A DNA stretch of 64,000 bases from Mytilinidion resinicola (taxonomy: Eukaryota > Ascomycota > Dothideomycetes > Mytilinidiales > Mytilinidiaceae), in the NCBI RefSeq assembly GCF_010093595.1, contig NW_022985442.1, positions 138,046 through 202,045 on the forward strand, given 5' to 3'. The notes below the pieces were generated by a model. The model was not told where the DNA came from. It made no database searches and worked only from the letters and a program-made list of their open reading frames with translations. Positions 10,187 to 22,041 of this stretch are shown here, one piece after another (position 1 is the first letter of the stretch; the number at the start of each line of letters is the position of its first letter). The position numbers and the translations under genes are program-made.

Positions 10187-12258
10187 TCAATGCTTCCCCC
10201 CCAACGGCCTGGGCCCAATAATCTGCCGCCGTCCCCCAAATCTAATCCCCTCGCCGCCCCTATTCTGCGAGTCTCCGCCCAAATACCCATACTGATTGAC
10301 GTCCCAACTCTGGCCCTCTCCCGTGCCCTGAGTCGTATCCCGCGGCGCAGCTGCTGCTGCCCGTTGCTGCTCTTCCCACTCTTTCTGCCGCTCGCGCTCC
10401 CGCTCCATTTCACGTTCGAGGAGTGATTTGGACGCCCAACCGCCGGCTTTGGTCTTGGTTTGGGCAGCCGCGCGACGAGCGTCTTCGGCAGCGCGCTCCG
10501 AGGTGGATGTGAGGCCCATTTCGGAGGGGAAGTGGGATGCGGGTTTTGCGGCTAGGGGAGGAGGGTTGGAAGCGAGGAAGCGGTCGGTTCGAGAAGCCGG
10601 TGCTGGTTTCGGTAATGCATAATTGGACGGGTCGGGGAGAGGGCGGGAGGAAGGTTCTGGCAGGGGACGAGTCGGGAGAGAAGGGGCAGCTGCAGAAACA
10701 GGATCGGGTAGAGGACGCGGGGTTTTGTGCTCGCTCCATTGCTGGCGGAGGTACTCGCGTTCGTCGCCGGCCCAGGAGACTTCGCTCGCGCCGTCGCCGA
10801 AGGCACCTGGTGGTTGTGGGGTTGGTGCAGATGGCTGGCGAGACTTGCTCTTGCTACGTGATCGTGCGCTGGTTTTACTGGGAGCCTCGTCGCGGTGCCG
10901 TTCTTCGCGTTCGAGCTGGTACTGACGCTCACGTTCTTTGGCTTCCTCGAGCTGGCGCTCGAGGTCTTGGATTCGGTCGCGTTCGCGGTCGGCGTGGCTG
11001 TTGCGTCGACTCCTGGGTTTACCGGGTTGGTCTGCGAACGTGCCTTTCAGTCTTGCGTCGCTGAGGGCGCGTTTGCGTTGGGTCTCTTTGGCTACGCGGT
11101 CTTGGGCTTCCTTTTCTTCCCGGACTCTTTGTTCTTCGTCTTGCTTCCACTGCCGCTCTTGCTCTTCCCATTCCCGCTTCTGGGCTTCGACGCGGCGTTT
11201 TTCGTCTTCTCGCTGCCTCCGCGATTCTTCTTCCCATCGTTGCTCCTCGTCCCTCCGGGCACGCTCTTCCTCAGCTTCACGTTCGATACGGCGTTTGCTT
11301 TCCGCCTCCTCGGCCAGTTGTCGCAATCGCTCGTCTTCGGCGGCCTGTTCCCGCCTCTTTCGCTCTTTCTCTGCCAGACTGGGAACGTGTGGTCCAGCAG
11401 TAGTTATTTGCCTCCGCCCACCAAATGAGATCCCTTGGTTGCCTTGACTTGCGCCTCCCATGTAGCCATATTGATGAATATTCCACGCCGGTGCAGTGAC
11501 GCCCTCATCTGTCTTTTTACTCCAGCTGCTCATCGGTCCCTGAGGAGATTTTGTCGCGCCATCCGTCGCTCTTGACGACGCAGAGCCACCTGTAAGTACA
11601 GGACTGAGTGCTCGATCCGCTGATGGCGGCGGAGCTTGGCGGGAAATAGGATTGAAGGTGGTCGAGCCGCTGGTTGTGCTTGTATTGCTAGCCCCTCTGC
11701 CTCTTCCATAAGTGCTCGTGTTGAAACCGCCGGTGGTGGTGGCCCCCGTGGTAGTCGGGCTCATCTGATTTGCGCGCTTGGGACCTATTGCAGAAGGGAA
11801 TCTCGAGGGGTTTATGGAGTTGGCCACTCGGCTGAAGGCGCCCAAGCATTGCAGCACCTGCGCCGGATCTTTGGACTCAAATAAATCGACGGTGAGAAAG
11901 CGGTCGTGGGAGGGCATGTTGAGCGGGGGGAGTTCGCAGGCGCGGAGGAAGTGGGATATATTCTCCATCTGTATGAATGGCATGGGCGACTTCTTGAACC
12001 TGATGCCGGGGGATGGAACGGCGAGATTGACAAGTCTGGATAATTCGGTTAGGGGAGTCCATAGCAAGGAGGGCTTTCCGTATGTACGTACTTGCATAAT
12101 GCTGTGCCATCTTTGAGAGCCTCCAGCAGGTCTCCGGCAGGCAGTCTTTCTCCGAGTATGTCCTCGATCCATGTCCGGACTTCGTTGGCAGCTTGGGGAG
12201 TGTAACGCGACATGCGCAGCCTGCGCATATCCTGATCTAGGGAGGATACCGACGCCAT
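10187..12258 (-). CDS. Large calponin-homology (transgelin-like) actin-binding protein
   Basis: Two exons, 12258-12092 and 12035-10187 (56-nt intron), 671 aa. The start is MASVSSLDQ; the splice restores DGTALCK/LVNL within the CH domain. Residues ~10-135 form one CH domain of the transgelin/Scp1 type. Around 240-266 and again at 635-663 there are two near-identical motifs (NQYGYLGGDSQ... then FGGRRQI) resembling calponin repeats. Between them lies a long Glu/Arg/Gln-rich helical stretch followed by a Pro/Ser-rich region. Yeast Scp1 is ~200 aa with one such repeat, so this is a much enlarged form. Expected role: actin bundling in the cortex. It is divergent from the gamma-glutamyltransferase gene. 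Confidence 0.85.
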
Positions 12259-12979
12259 GGTGGTGAACAAACAACGGGGCCACTGGGTAGCGAGGATGCA
12301 GTGAATCGCAGGCTGTAGGGACGAAAGCGATCGTGACCAAAGTGATGGACTATGTGTGGTGTAGGTAGGTAGGAAGATACGAGGAAGGGGTGCGTATAGG
12401 GTTGCGCGTTGCATCTAGGAATAGCAGAGGGAGGAGCGAGATGAGGGGCCAAGCATGACGGCGTTTGAATTGCTGAGTGTACCTAGGTATTGTGGCTGGC
12501 ATTCCCCCAGCCACACCCGTGTTGTGATTGCTTCAACCTCATCTTCAACGCCCAACGACCACCCATCCAGGAAAACAATCTATGTGACTAAACTGACCGG
12601 CAGGAACACTCTGGGTTGAGGATAGCCTGCCACGCCACGGCATGGCACGGCATCTCTCCTCGGATTTCGTGCCGAAAGAGTCTCAGTCGTCATTCGTTGC
12701 TGCGCTCCGATACTCGCATACCCCACCATTGATAATGGAAACTCACGGGGAGAACCCATGATTTCCGGTCATCTCTCTTCAAACAAACGCCACTGACACG
12801 TGTAGAGCGCTGTGTTGTTTGTGGGTTGCGCAGCATTGTCACTTGTCATTGGTATCTTCTCGCTTTTGTCCTAAGCTTCTGTGTTTTCTGCCATCTTCAA
12901 CGCCATAACTACATCAAGTCATTTGGTCCTCTTTCTTGAATCTTTCAGATCTCTCTGATACCTTCCATCTTCAGTCAAG
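12259..12979. promoter_or_regulatory. Shared divergent promoter, calponin-type (-) / gamma-glutamyltransferase (+)
   Basis: A 721-base gap between two start codons facing away from each other. The last ~140 bases before 12980 are pyrimidine-rich, as is usual just upstream of fungal starts. A short repeated CACGGCATGGCACGGCAT block lies near 12640. No TATA box was found. Confidence 0.45.
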
Positions 12980-14977
12980 ATGGGTCCGAACTCCGCCTAC
13001 ATCTACCCATCCTCGGATCCCCAATTCGTGACCTTCCCCAGCCGAAGAAGCGTTGTCCACAGCACGAAAGGCATTGTCTCGTCTACGCAGCCACTCGCTA
13101 CTCAAGCTGGACTCGAAATCCTGAGAAAGGGAGGAAATGCTGCAGTACGAATACCCTTTGGCATCAGCCACGGAACTCCCACGTTTGATAGCTCAGATTG
13201 TGGCGCTAAAGTCAACTGACATCCCAATCAGGATGCGGCAGTAGCCGTTGCAGCCGGGCTCAACATGACCGAGCCTGGCTCAACTGGCATAGGTGGCGAT
13301 ATGTTCTGTCTCTTCTACGACGCGAAAACGAAGAAAGTCCACGCTTTAAACGGCTCTGGTAGGTCTGGCTCGCAAGTCACGCTAGAGACCATCAGGAAAG
13401 ATCTGGGAATAGCTGAAGGGGAGTCTGGCCGGATTCCGATGGATAGCGTTCACGCAGCAACAGTCCCAGGCGCTGCTGCAGGTTGGGTTGACTGCGTGGA
13501 GAAGTTCGGCAGTGGGAAGGTCACCTTAGAAGAGATATTGGCTCCAGCCATCGAGCTTGGTGAAAAGGGGTTTCCCGTGTCGGAGCTTTCTTCGACCTTC
13601 GTGAGTACCTTAACTTTCAATCTATGCCGAATGGCCCAAGACTAATTACAGGAATGCAGTGGGTTGCTTACGAAGAACCTATTCGGACGGCATCTCCCAA
13701 TGGAAGCGAATTGCTGAAGAAGGATCCAAAAGCTCCAGGAGGATGCAGAGCACCGGGTCCAGGAGAGATAATGAAGAATCCAACCCTAGCGAACACATAC
13801 CGCCTACTCGCCAAACATGGGAAGAAAGGCTTCTACGAGGGCGACGTAGCCGAAGCACTGATCAAGGTCGTCTCAGATCTAGGCGGTCACCTCAAGTTGG
13901 AAGATCTAAAGCACCATGCGGATTTCGGTACCGAAGAAGTCGATGCCATATCCCTTAAATTCTCCGGTCAAGGTGTCGGTGACGACCACGAAGGAGAAGG
14001 CATAGAAGTTTGGGAACACCCACCCAACGGCCAAGGCATCGTCGCCCTCATGGCACTCGGTATACTTCAAAACCTCGAGAAAACCGGCAAGATAAGCAAG
14101 TGGAGCGAGAAAGAGCACAACTCCGCAGCGTTCGTCCCACATCCCCCTTACCATCAGCACCACAACTAATACAGTCTCCAGACACCTCCACGCCGTAATT
14201 GAAACCCTCCGGATCGCCTTCGCCGACGCAAATTGGTGGGTCGCCGACCCCAACGTCTCCAAAGTGCCCTCCGCCGAGCTCATTTCCCAACCCTACCTCG
14301 CCGAACGCGCCAAGCTCTTCGATCCCTCCAAGGCTTCTCCTATCCCCTCTCACGGCTCTCCCGCCCACTCTCACTCCGACACCGTCTACTTCTGCGTCTC
14401 CGACGCTTACGGCAACGCCATCTCCTTCATAAACAGCAACTTCGGCGGCTTCGGCACTGCTATCGTGCCCAAAGGCTGCGGCTTTACGCTGCAGAACCGA
14501 GGCGCCGGGTTTTCTCTAACTGCTGGTCATCCCAATGTCCTAGAGCCACGGAAGCGACCGTACCACACCATCATCCCAGCCCTCATTACCAACGCCAAGG
14601 ATCAGAGCTTGCATTCTGTATACGGCGTCATGGGCGGCTTCATGCAGCCTCAGGGCCACGTGCAGGTGCTGCTGAATCAGCTCGTGTTTAAGTTGCATCC
14701 GCAGGCAGCGCTCGATGCGCCACGCGTGTGTATTGGGGCGGGGATGCCGGATAGGGATGGGCGGATGACGGATCGGAGTGTGTATCTTGAGGAAGGGATT
14801 AAAGAGAGCGTAGTGGAGGAGTTGAAGGGGCTGGGGCATGATGTTAAGGTAGTCAAGGGGTACCAGCGGGGGTTGTTTGGGAGGGGGCAGATTATCAGGC
14901 TGCATGTGGAGGATGGGGTCAGAGTGTGGAGTGCGGGGAGTGATCCCAGGGGGGATGGGGCGGCGGTGCCGCAGTAG
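12980..14977 (+). CDS. Gamma-glutamyltransferase family protein (Ntn hydrolase)
   Basis: Four exons, 12980-13144, 13232-13600, 13660-14129 and 14182-14977, giving 599 aa; all phases agree. Introns 1-3 end in TCAG, GCAG and CCAG; the third uses a weaker GTTCGT donor. Family blocks in order: GGNAADAAVA at 52-61, [42 protein letters not shown], then [18 protein letters not shown], whose Thr402 is the expected autocleavage site and nucleophile. FGGFGTAIV and a [16 protein letters not shown] block follow. There is no signal peptide, and the arrangement resembles the bacterial YwrD-like branch more than secreted glutathione-degrading enzymes. The substrate may therefore not be glutathione. Confidence 0.92.
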
Positions 14978-17087
14978 AGGTTGGGGGTTTCTGGATAGCT
15001 GCTAGAGATTGGGCTAGGGCTCAGCAGATATCATACGTGAGTTTGGCTTCCTTGAGGCTCCCTAGCCGTTATCATCTTGCCTCCGGAAATACCCATTTTC
15101 GCTCCGAGTTGAGACCTCGTGGTTATCACGTCCAAAAACGACCTTCAAATTAGCTTCACGGAAACATGGTCATGAAAAATTGCTGAAACACCTCCATCCC
15201 TCAATTGCCCTGCCCTAGTTATAAAATCTCTCGAATGTAACCGCGTAGAACATGATTTGTAAGACGCAGAGGCCCCCACTGCATCCCCTTATCGTAGTCC
15301 CTTTCCACTCCATAACCAGACTCCGAATAAGCTCCACAGAGGTAGGCTTTTGGTACACCACTAAAGTACCCCCGTCGGGAAACCCGTCCTTTTAGTTTCA
15401 AAGTTTCACATATCTAACCGTGTGAACCCAATTTTAGCAGACGCGGGGTGGTACGCCATGCGCACCCGATGTAGTCATTTCACACTCTGTAACTAAGGAC
15501 CCAGAATTAGGTCGATGGCAAGAGGATAAGGCCGGAAAGCCGAGGTGCTTCGTATTAGAGATTGCCTACTTTCGTTATAAATACTCACGCATCTAACCGT
15601 GTAGAACCAAATTTCATAGTCGCCACGTGCACACGGAGGCCACGCTTCGTGGACGCTTTGTGGTTCTTTTTCACTCCATTACGCACCGTCCCAAATCAGC
15701 TCGAGGGATTTAACCTTTCGATAGATAGCTGGAGCACCTCCGTTAAAGGACTAGTCGGTTTTGTTACAAGTTTCTACATATTGAGCCGTGTAGAGCTAAT
15801 TTTAACAGACGTGGAGCGTACGCCGCGTGCACCTGTTACAGTCACTTTCCAACCTGTAAATGACCGTCCTATATCAGCTCCACGGTATTAGGACTGTGAA
15901 CTATACTTGAAGCTCCTCGGCTTATCAATTCTGCCACTCGGTTACAAATACTCACCGATCTAACCGTGCGAACTTGAACTTAATAGACGTGGAGGCCTCA
16001 CAGCGTTGACATGACGTAGTTACGTCTTGTCACAGAAGTAACTAAATTAGAGCGTCTAAATCAGGCCTATAATTTTAGGACTGCAAAAAGTAGTCGGGGT
16101 ACCTTGCTAGAGGAACTGGCTACTTTTGTTACCAAGATCGACATATCGAACCGTGTAAGCTTGAACTTGATAGACGCGGAGGGCACACCGCGTGCACCAG
16201 GTGTAGTTACTCCTTGTTATAAAAGTAACTAGATACAGAGCGTCTAAATTAGGTCTGCGACATTAAGATAGTGAAAAACAGCACAGGTGCTTTGCTACAG
16301 GAATTGGCTAATATTGTTACAAGTTCTTACGAATCGAACCGCGTGAAATTGATTTGGTAGACGCATAGGCCACGCGGAGGGCACATCGTCCACTGGGTTT
16401 TTACTACAAAAGTAACCAGATCTGGAGTGTCTAAATCAGCTCGATAATATTAGGATTTAGGAAAATAGCGGAAGTGCTTCGCGAGAGGAATTGGCTATTT
16501 ATGTGAGAAGTTCTTACGGATTTAACCGCATAAAGTTGATTTGGTGGACCAGGGGGGCACGCCGCGTGCATATGCCCAGGTCACTTCTTACTCCTAAACT
16601 AACCAGATCTAGAGCCTTCAGACTAGACCAACGATAGATGGTGAAGAGATTACGTGGGGGTGTTTCGAGAGAGGTTTTAATTATTGATGTTACAAGATCT
16701 TACGGACTTAACGGTGTAATGCTAGGTTTGATAGACTCGGAGGGGTACGCGGAGGATACGTGGAGGGGACGTGTTGTGTTGCTTTTTCCGACGAAAGTAA
16801 CGGAAATCAAACTATTGAATCGCGGAGTTAGTACAAACCTAGTAGGTGTGGGTGAGGTAGATTAGTAGAGGCTTCCGGTAGTTTCATTGCAAATTCTTAC
16901 CAATTTAACCGCTTGAAACGATTTTGGATAGACGTGGAGGCCATGTGGGGAACAAGCGGGGGAGACATGTCGTGGTTCGCTTTTACAAGGGCGATCCAGA
17001 ACCCAAAGAACTCACTGGGAGGGCAAAATGATGGATTCTACTAGGTCTGTCAGTCATAGAATTGAAATGGCATACCCTCTGAAATAC
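14978..17087. other. Intergenic, almost filled by a ~185-bp tandem array
   Basis: Convergent 3' flanks of the gamma-glutamyltransferase (+) and the kinase (-). Nothing is coding; 75- to 109-aa frames cross repeat units. See the repeat entry 15190-17000. Confidence 0.6.
15190..17000. repeat. Ten-unit diverged tandem repeat, period ~185 bp
   Basis: The anchor block TCTAACCGTGTGAA (or a close variant) has its AACCG at 15239, 15416, 15595, 15784, 15962, 16149, 16337, 16524, 16711 and 16907. The intervals are 177, 179, 189, 178, 187, 188, 187, 187 and 196. Each unit then has TTGATAGACGTGGAGG, a CGCCGCGTGCACC-like block, GTAGTCACTTC, AAAGTAACCAGATC with a GAGCGTCTAAATCAG-like block, and a GGAATTGGCTA...TTACAAG closing block. 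Adjacent late units are the most alike. No unit has an open frame. Confidence 0.8.
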
Positions 17088-18740
17088 TCATCGCATCACC
17101 CTCTTCACCCCCTTTACTACCCCTGCGCCATCCCCATCCCCATCCCCGCCCCCAAAATCAAAAGCATACCCGCCAAACTCTTTCCCAGCCCCCTCATCAA
17201 CCCCATGCTTCTTTCCCTCCTTCACCCTCTCCGGCACCTCCAACTTTCTCTTCCCACTACTTCCACCGGCCGCATTCCGCACCTCCAGAAATGTCGGCAG
17301 CATCTCCTTCTCCACCGCCCTCGGACTCTCCGTCCACCAGTGCTCCGCATTCCTGGGCGGTCGTCTACTCCTTCCCAATGCCTCCGTCGCCGTCCATCTT
17401 TCTCGCATATCCCACCTTAGCAACCCCTTTAGGAATTTCAACGTCCCTTCAGTAGCTACGCCTTCGAAGCGGCGTGCGAGGTTATCCGCCCGTCCGCTGG
17501 GCATGCCATCCCTCTGCCACCGAACCAGGCCTGGACAGCCTAGTTCCCGCAGTGCCTCGACGTCTTCTTTGGTGGGTGTGCCGAGGAGCTTCACGATGGC
17601 CGCTAGTTGCGCGATTGGCGTTTCGGCAGGGAGGACAGGCTCATTGAGGAGTAACTCGCTGATTATGAGGCCAGCGGACCAGAGGTCAATGGAGGGGGTG
17701 TAGTGGGCTGTGCCGAGTAGGATTTCGGGAGCGCGGTACCAGATGGTGACGACGCCGGGGGTGAGGGGACGGGCAGAGTAGCGGCGGGATAGGCCGAAGT
17801 CCGCTGGGTGGTGTTAGATGTAGGGATAAAGGATCGGGGGTGTTGTGGAAAGGTACCGAGTTTGAGGACGCCTTTTGCGGTCAGGAGGAGGTTTTGGAGT
17901 TTGACGTCCCTGGGATTGTTAGGGTTATGTATAGCGTAAGTGCTGTGAAATGGAGACGAAGACATACCGGTGTATGATGTCGTTGCGGTGGATGTACTCC
18001 AAGCCTTCGAGTAATTGGCGGGCAAGGCATTTGACTAGATTATCGTCAGTATAATCAATCTTATCCTCGAAGCACACCTAGACATACCTTGGCTCAACGT
18101 GAACTTGACTTTCAGCTCATCCATCAAACTGGCCATGTCCTGCATAACGCCGGCCCTAACCACCTCCACCTCGAGGGCAGAGGCAAGCATAAGCCAGCGA
18201 GAATATACCAGAGTTCCTTGAGGTTTTCGTACTCCATCTTTCACCCAGCTTGCTGGATGCTTGGGTGGGGATTACCAACCTGCTCGCAGTACTCCATAAC
18301 CATGAACACATCCTCCAGCTTGTCTTCGCCTACGGCTACGTCCAGCACATTGACGATGTTCCGGTGGCGTAGGGAGCGGAGGATTGAGATCTCGCGGAGG
18401 GTTGTGATAGGGATGCCATTGTGGCGCTCGGAGGAGGAAATATGTAGTTGCTTTATGGCGACGACGGCGGAGGTACGAGTATCGAGGGAGCGAGTGACGA
18501 CGCCATAAGCTGGAAGTCACATGTCCAAGTCAGTCTTGAGTGTATTGAAGTAGAAGGGAGACCGTGCCGCCTTCTCCCAAGCTATTGAGAGTCTTGTACG
18601 TGGAAATGGAGGGGCAGTTTCCTTTTAGGCATTAGCAATTGTATGAGATCATATCAAAGGGGCATACCTAGAAAAGATTCCTGAGTATTCAGATCAAGGG
18701 GCTCTCCAGTGATTGACAGCCATGCCGCTGGAATATCCAT
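17088..18740 (-). CDS. CDK10-type (PITSLRE-like) cyclin-dependent kinase, with a phase break in the glycine-loop exon
   Basis: Seven exons on the minus strand: 18740-18668, 18621-18563, 18509-18280, 18139-18088, 18034-17968, 17909-17857 and 17803-17088. All join in phase except exon 2 to exon 3. Exon 2 (ending LGEGGT) is 59 nt, one base short of the length needed to join exon 3 (AYGVV), so the 416-aa product needs one extra base. Kinase landmarks: VAIKQL (Lys), PITTLREI helix, MEYCEQDMASL, HRDVKLQN, ADFGLSRRY, TPGVVTIWYRAPEILLG and DLWSAG. CEQD and PITTLRE point to CDK10/11. The C terminus is Lys/Glu/Gly-rich. Either one base is missing here, or an unusual splice is used. Confidence 0.8.
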
Positions 18741-21700
18741 TGTGACGCCGGCGGAGGAAAGTTGGAGGTGGTGAGTTGAGGTCACGTCGCCTCACGTTTG
18801 AGACCGTGCGGCTCCTCCTCTTTTCTTCTGGTCTTCTCACTTCGTCATCTAAGCAAACACTATTCGTATCACCAGGAAAGTGGAATCTCATCAATGCGAG
18901 ACACTAGAAATGGGGTCACTATTCTGCGACTAGTCAGCGTGTCTCAATTGATGCTCCGTACGTCAGCTAGGATAGCTCTAACAGCCTCTAAAGATGCGGA
19001 GACATATCAAAGGCTGTTGCCCCCAAATTCAAGGCATCATGGGTTTGTCTACAGCTTTGTTTTACTCCTTTTTCTTCCCTCAAATAATCCTTTCAATCAA
19101 TCGCGCCTATCAATCATTGCCGGGACAACCGTCGATTCACGAAGCGTACCTAGAGCTCCTTCACTTGCCAGAGCCAAAATCACGTGAAATAGAATATATT
19201 CTCCAGAGTGGAGGCGCAGAGGTATTTTTTGCAAGAGACACGAGATCTGACCACTCTTCCACAATTGCGATGTAGTCATTGTGAGAAGTGGAACAGCAAC
19301 AAGCCGTCCGAGACGAGCAATGGAGAAAGTAGCAGGATCGTGAACCCGCCTTTGCTGCTGTTGCTAATGCTACTACCATAACGCGAAAAGAGCGTGGATA
19401 AATAGGCTGGGTAGCCCCTGGGCTTCGCGATGAAACGGCCATTGCGATTGTTGTTCCGCTCTTCCATTCACTGATAATTACCATTTCGGAGACGAAATGC
19501 CAATCATGATCTAAGAACACTTACAGTTACAATTATGACAGTTCTACGCATCTGCTTCCCAGAATATCTCCTCGCTACAGCGCGTTGCCTTTACGGCTCT
19601 CTACCATTCTTCATCACTAAGGGCCATACCTAGTGCTGCCTCGAACACCGCCTTCGGCCAATTATCGTGATCCAAATCTTTCGATCTTGCAACCTCCGAC
19701 CGCATAAGACGCTCATGTTGTCATTTTTAAATCACCAAAAACATACGAAGACTGAGGAACAGAAGTTGATCACACTCGAATCCCCTACTCTGCCAGTTCA
19801 TGGTCAGACCTTGTATTTCTTTTTCATACCCCTTTCCCTTTGAGACCACGCTGAGCCGGTGGTCTTTGCTTTGCTTCAAAGCTCCAACGAAACAATGACA
19901 TGTTCTCGTAGCTATTTTGAATGGCTAAACCCTTGCGTCCCCTTTGCTTCTTGGAGAAGGAACCCGGTGAAGCGAGGTGCGAGAGCTTTTTATACGCATG
20001 AACGCGCATCACATGCTTTAGGTGCTGTCAACTGACGTCGGACGACTTGAAGCTCAATTCGCTGGTGCAAACCTAATACGGGACGATGTCAAAACATAGC
20101 GCGCAGCTGTAGGTGATTTCCACGTGTTGGGAAAGTAAGCACGTGAGAAAGTGTACAAAACCTCCTCTCCCCCTTTCCAAAGGCAATCGGTCTTGCTTCA
20201 GCAATTGCAAACAAAAGAGCAAGGGAGCGAAATGGCAGAAATCGAGTGCGAAACTCGCGAATGGAGAGAGAAGGTGGGATTAAAATGGAGCAGGGATCCG
20301 TTGTATGGAGGGAGTGTGGGATCGTCGCGCTTCCAGCACTTCAATTGGTGATGCTCTCCATCGTACTCTCTAGAAAATGCCTCCTTGCAGCCGTCATTAC
20401 TGAAATATAGCATCTTCAAACTCAGGTACTGCTTGTCACCAAATTCGACGCGACCCACCCTCCAATTCCTCCGATACATGGCGAAGCCGACCACCAGCTT
20501 TTGAATCTCCCCCAGCCCATGGTGATAGCTCCCTCCACGCTTCGAACCGCCCTAGTTACACTAATCCATGATTCTCTCGCGCGATTCGTTACCCATCCCC
20601 CATTCATCTCTCCCAGGTCATGGGTACTTCCTGGACCAGTTTTTGAATGCTCTCAGGTTCATCGGGAGTTGTCGCACTTTTGTTCGAACCTCCCCAGCAC
20701 CGCCAATCCATCTACTCGTCTTTTCCGTACTGTTGATGCCCTCCTCCTAAACTGTCTATCGACGGGATGCTCTCATGAAATTGCACCTCCCCCCCTCTAC
20801 CACATACTTTGCAAGGTGTGCGCATTTTGATGGTTTCACACCCTTCCTCGTTCCCTAAGAAAAAATCATCCTTCCGCGACGAAGTGGGAGGTTTTATAGC
20901 CCCTCCGGCACGTGCTTTAGGGGCAGTCAGGTGATGAAGTTGACTAAGCTGGACCAGAAAGACGTTTTGCTGCAGAATGAGCACTGTGCATGGCCAGTAC
21001 AGGGAACAGGTGACTCGTACGGGCTGGAGTAGAAAGCGCGTGAGATGGGGTATAAAACACTCACCTCCCCTTTCTCTTTTCCAGCAGAGGGGTTTTTGTC
21101 CTCTGCGACTGCGCAATGCACGACGGAGGAGCACGGTAGCAAAAACCCAGCGGAGTTGCACAACATGGAGGAGAGAGCGTTGATGAAAAACAGATCTTGG
21201 CACTGTCACATGGATAGTGTCGGATCAACGCTTCCATAGCATCATTCCATGCAGAGTGCTGGGACCGCCGTGCTCTATCAGATCTAGCACGATGTTGGTG
21301 TCCAGCATGACTCTTCAACGAGGGTCTGTAGCATACCAATCTCTTGAAACGCTGCATCTTGGAAGCGTGGTAAGGCTATTCATCATCGAGAGCTGATGAA
21401 CGCACCGCACCCGAACCCACTGCACAAGTCGATCAGTTGAGATTATTGGGTGTTTTTTATTTCGAAGCTCCCACTCTGTTGACTTGCAGGCCGTAGCATC
21501 TGAACATTGACAGAACGCGACATTATGTACATGAGAGCCCTGTTTGCTACTAGCATTGATTGCTGTAGGTGATTGTCATAATCCAACACACTCCACCCGT
21601 AGGGATCAGGAAAGCAAGAGTTTGAACTTCCACACACCTCCACCAGCCCATGGTCAGAGTCGCTCGAGAGTGTTAACTTCAAATCTCCATTCCCTCTAAA

Positions 21701-22041
21701 CCATTGCTTGTTCTGTCTGAGTGTGTTGATTTCGAAACACCAACCAATTCTACCAGTCCATGCAAAAATGTGGTTGCGCTTGTTGATCTCGATCCAGCTC
21801 CAGCTCCCATTGCAGAATGCATCGTACCCTTTAAACCTCCACGACCTCCACCAGCCATTTATTTCTATCTCTACCGATCTTTTCACACCCCTCTGCCACA
21901 CCACCCCCGCCCCCTCCACCCACCCATCTATCTACGGATGTCACGTCTACAACCTCACAAGTCACACACCCTTCGATCTCATAGATTTACCTTATATAAC
22001 GAACAACCTACTCATACACACTCCCAGCCCCACGCCATCCC
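18741..22041. other. 3.3-kb gene-free interval with a diverged duplication
   Basis: No protein gene is supported. Frames of 60-220 aa on both strands are short, overlapping and low in complexity; the 220-aa plus frame at 21708-22370 is Pro/Ser/Thr-rich and runs antisense into COQ3. 19985-20350 and 20880-21260 are recognisably related (separate entry). 21600-21870 repeats a CCACC(A)GCCCATG-like motif several times. The last ~180 bases before COQ3's stop are C-rich. Confidence 0.5.
19985..21260. repeat. Two diverged copies of a ~370-bp segment with TATA-like boxes
   Basis: Copy 1 (~19985-20350) and copy 2 (~20880-21260) share blocks in the same order. These are CACRTGCTTTAGGKGC, AAGCRCGTGAGA followed by a T(A)CAAAAC/TATAAAAC box and a pyrimidine block, then GGATC..CGCTTCCA. 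Copy 2 has GGGGTATAAAACACTC on the plus strand (21048-21063) and GGGGCTATAAAACC on the minus strand near 20900. Copy 1 has a minus-strand GTATAAAAAG near 19995. The TATA boxes face outward as in divergent promoters, but no gene follows them. Confidence 0.45.

Noticed and set aside
10190..11450. Long plus-strand frames (169-177 aa) across 10190-11450
   Set aside because: Antisense to the charged and disordered part of the calponin-type protein, whose biased codons keep other frames open.
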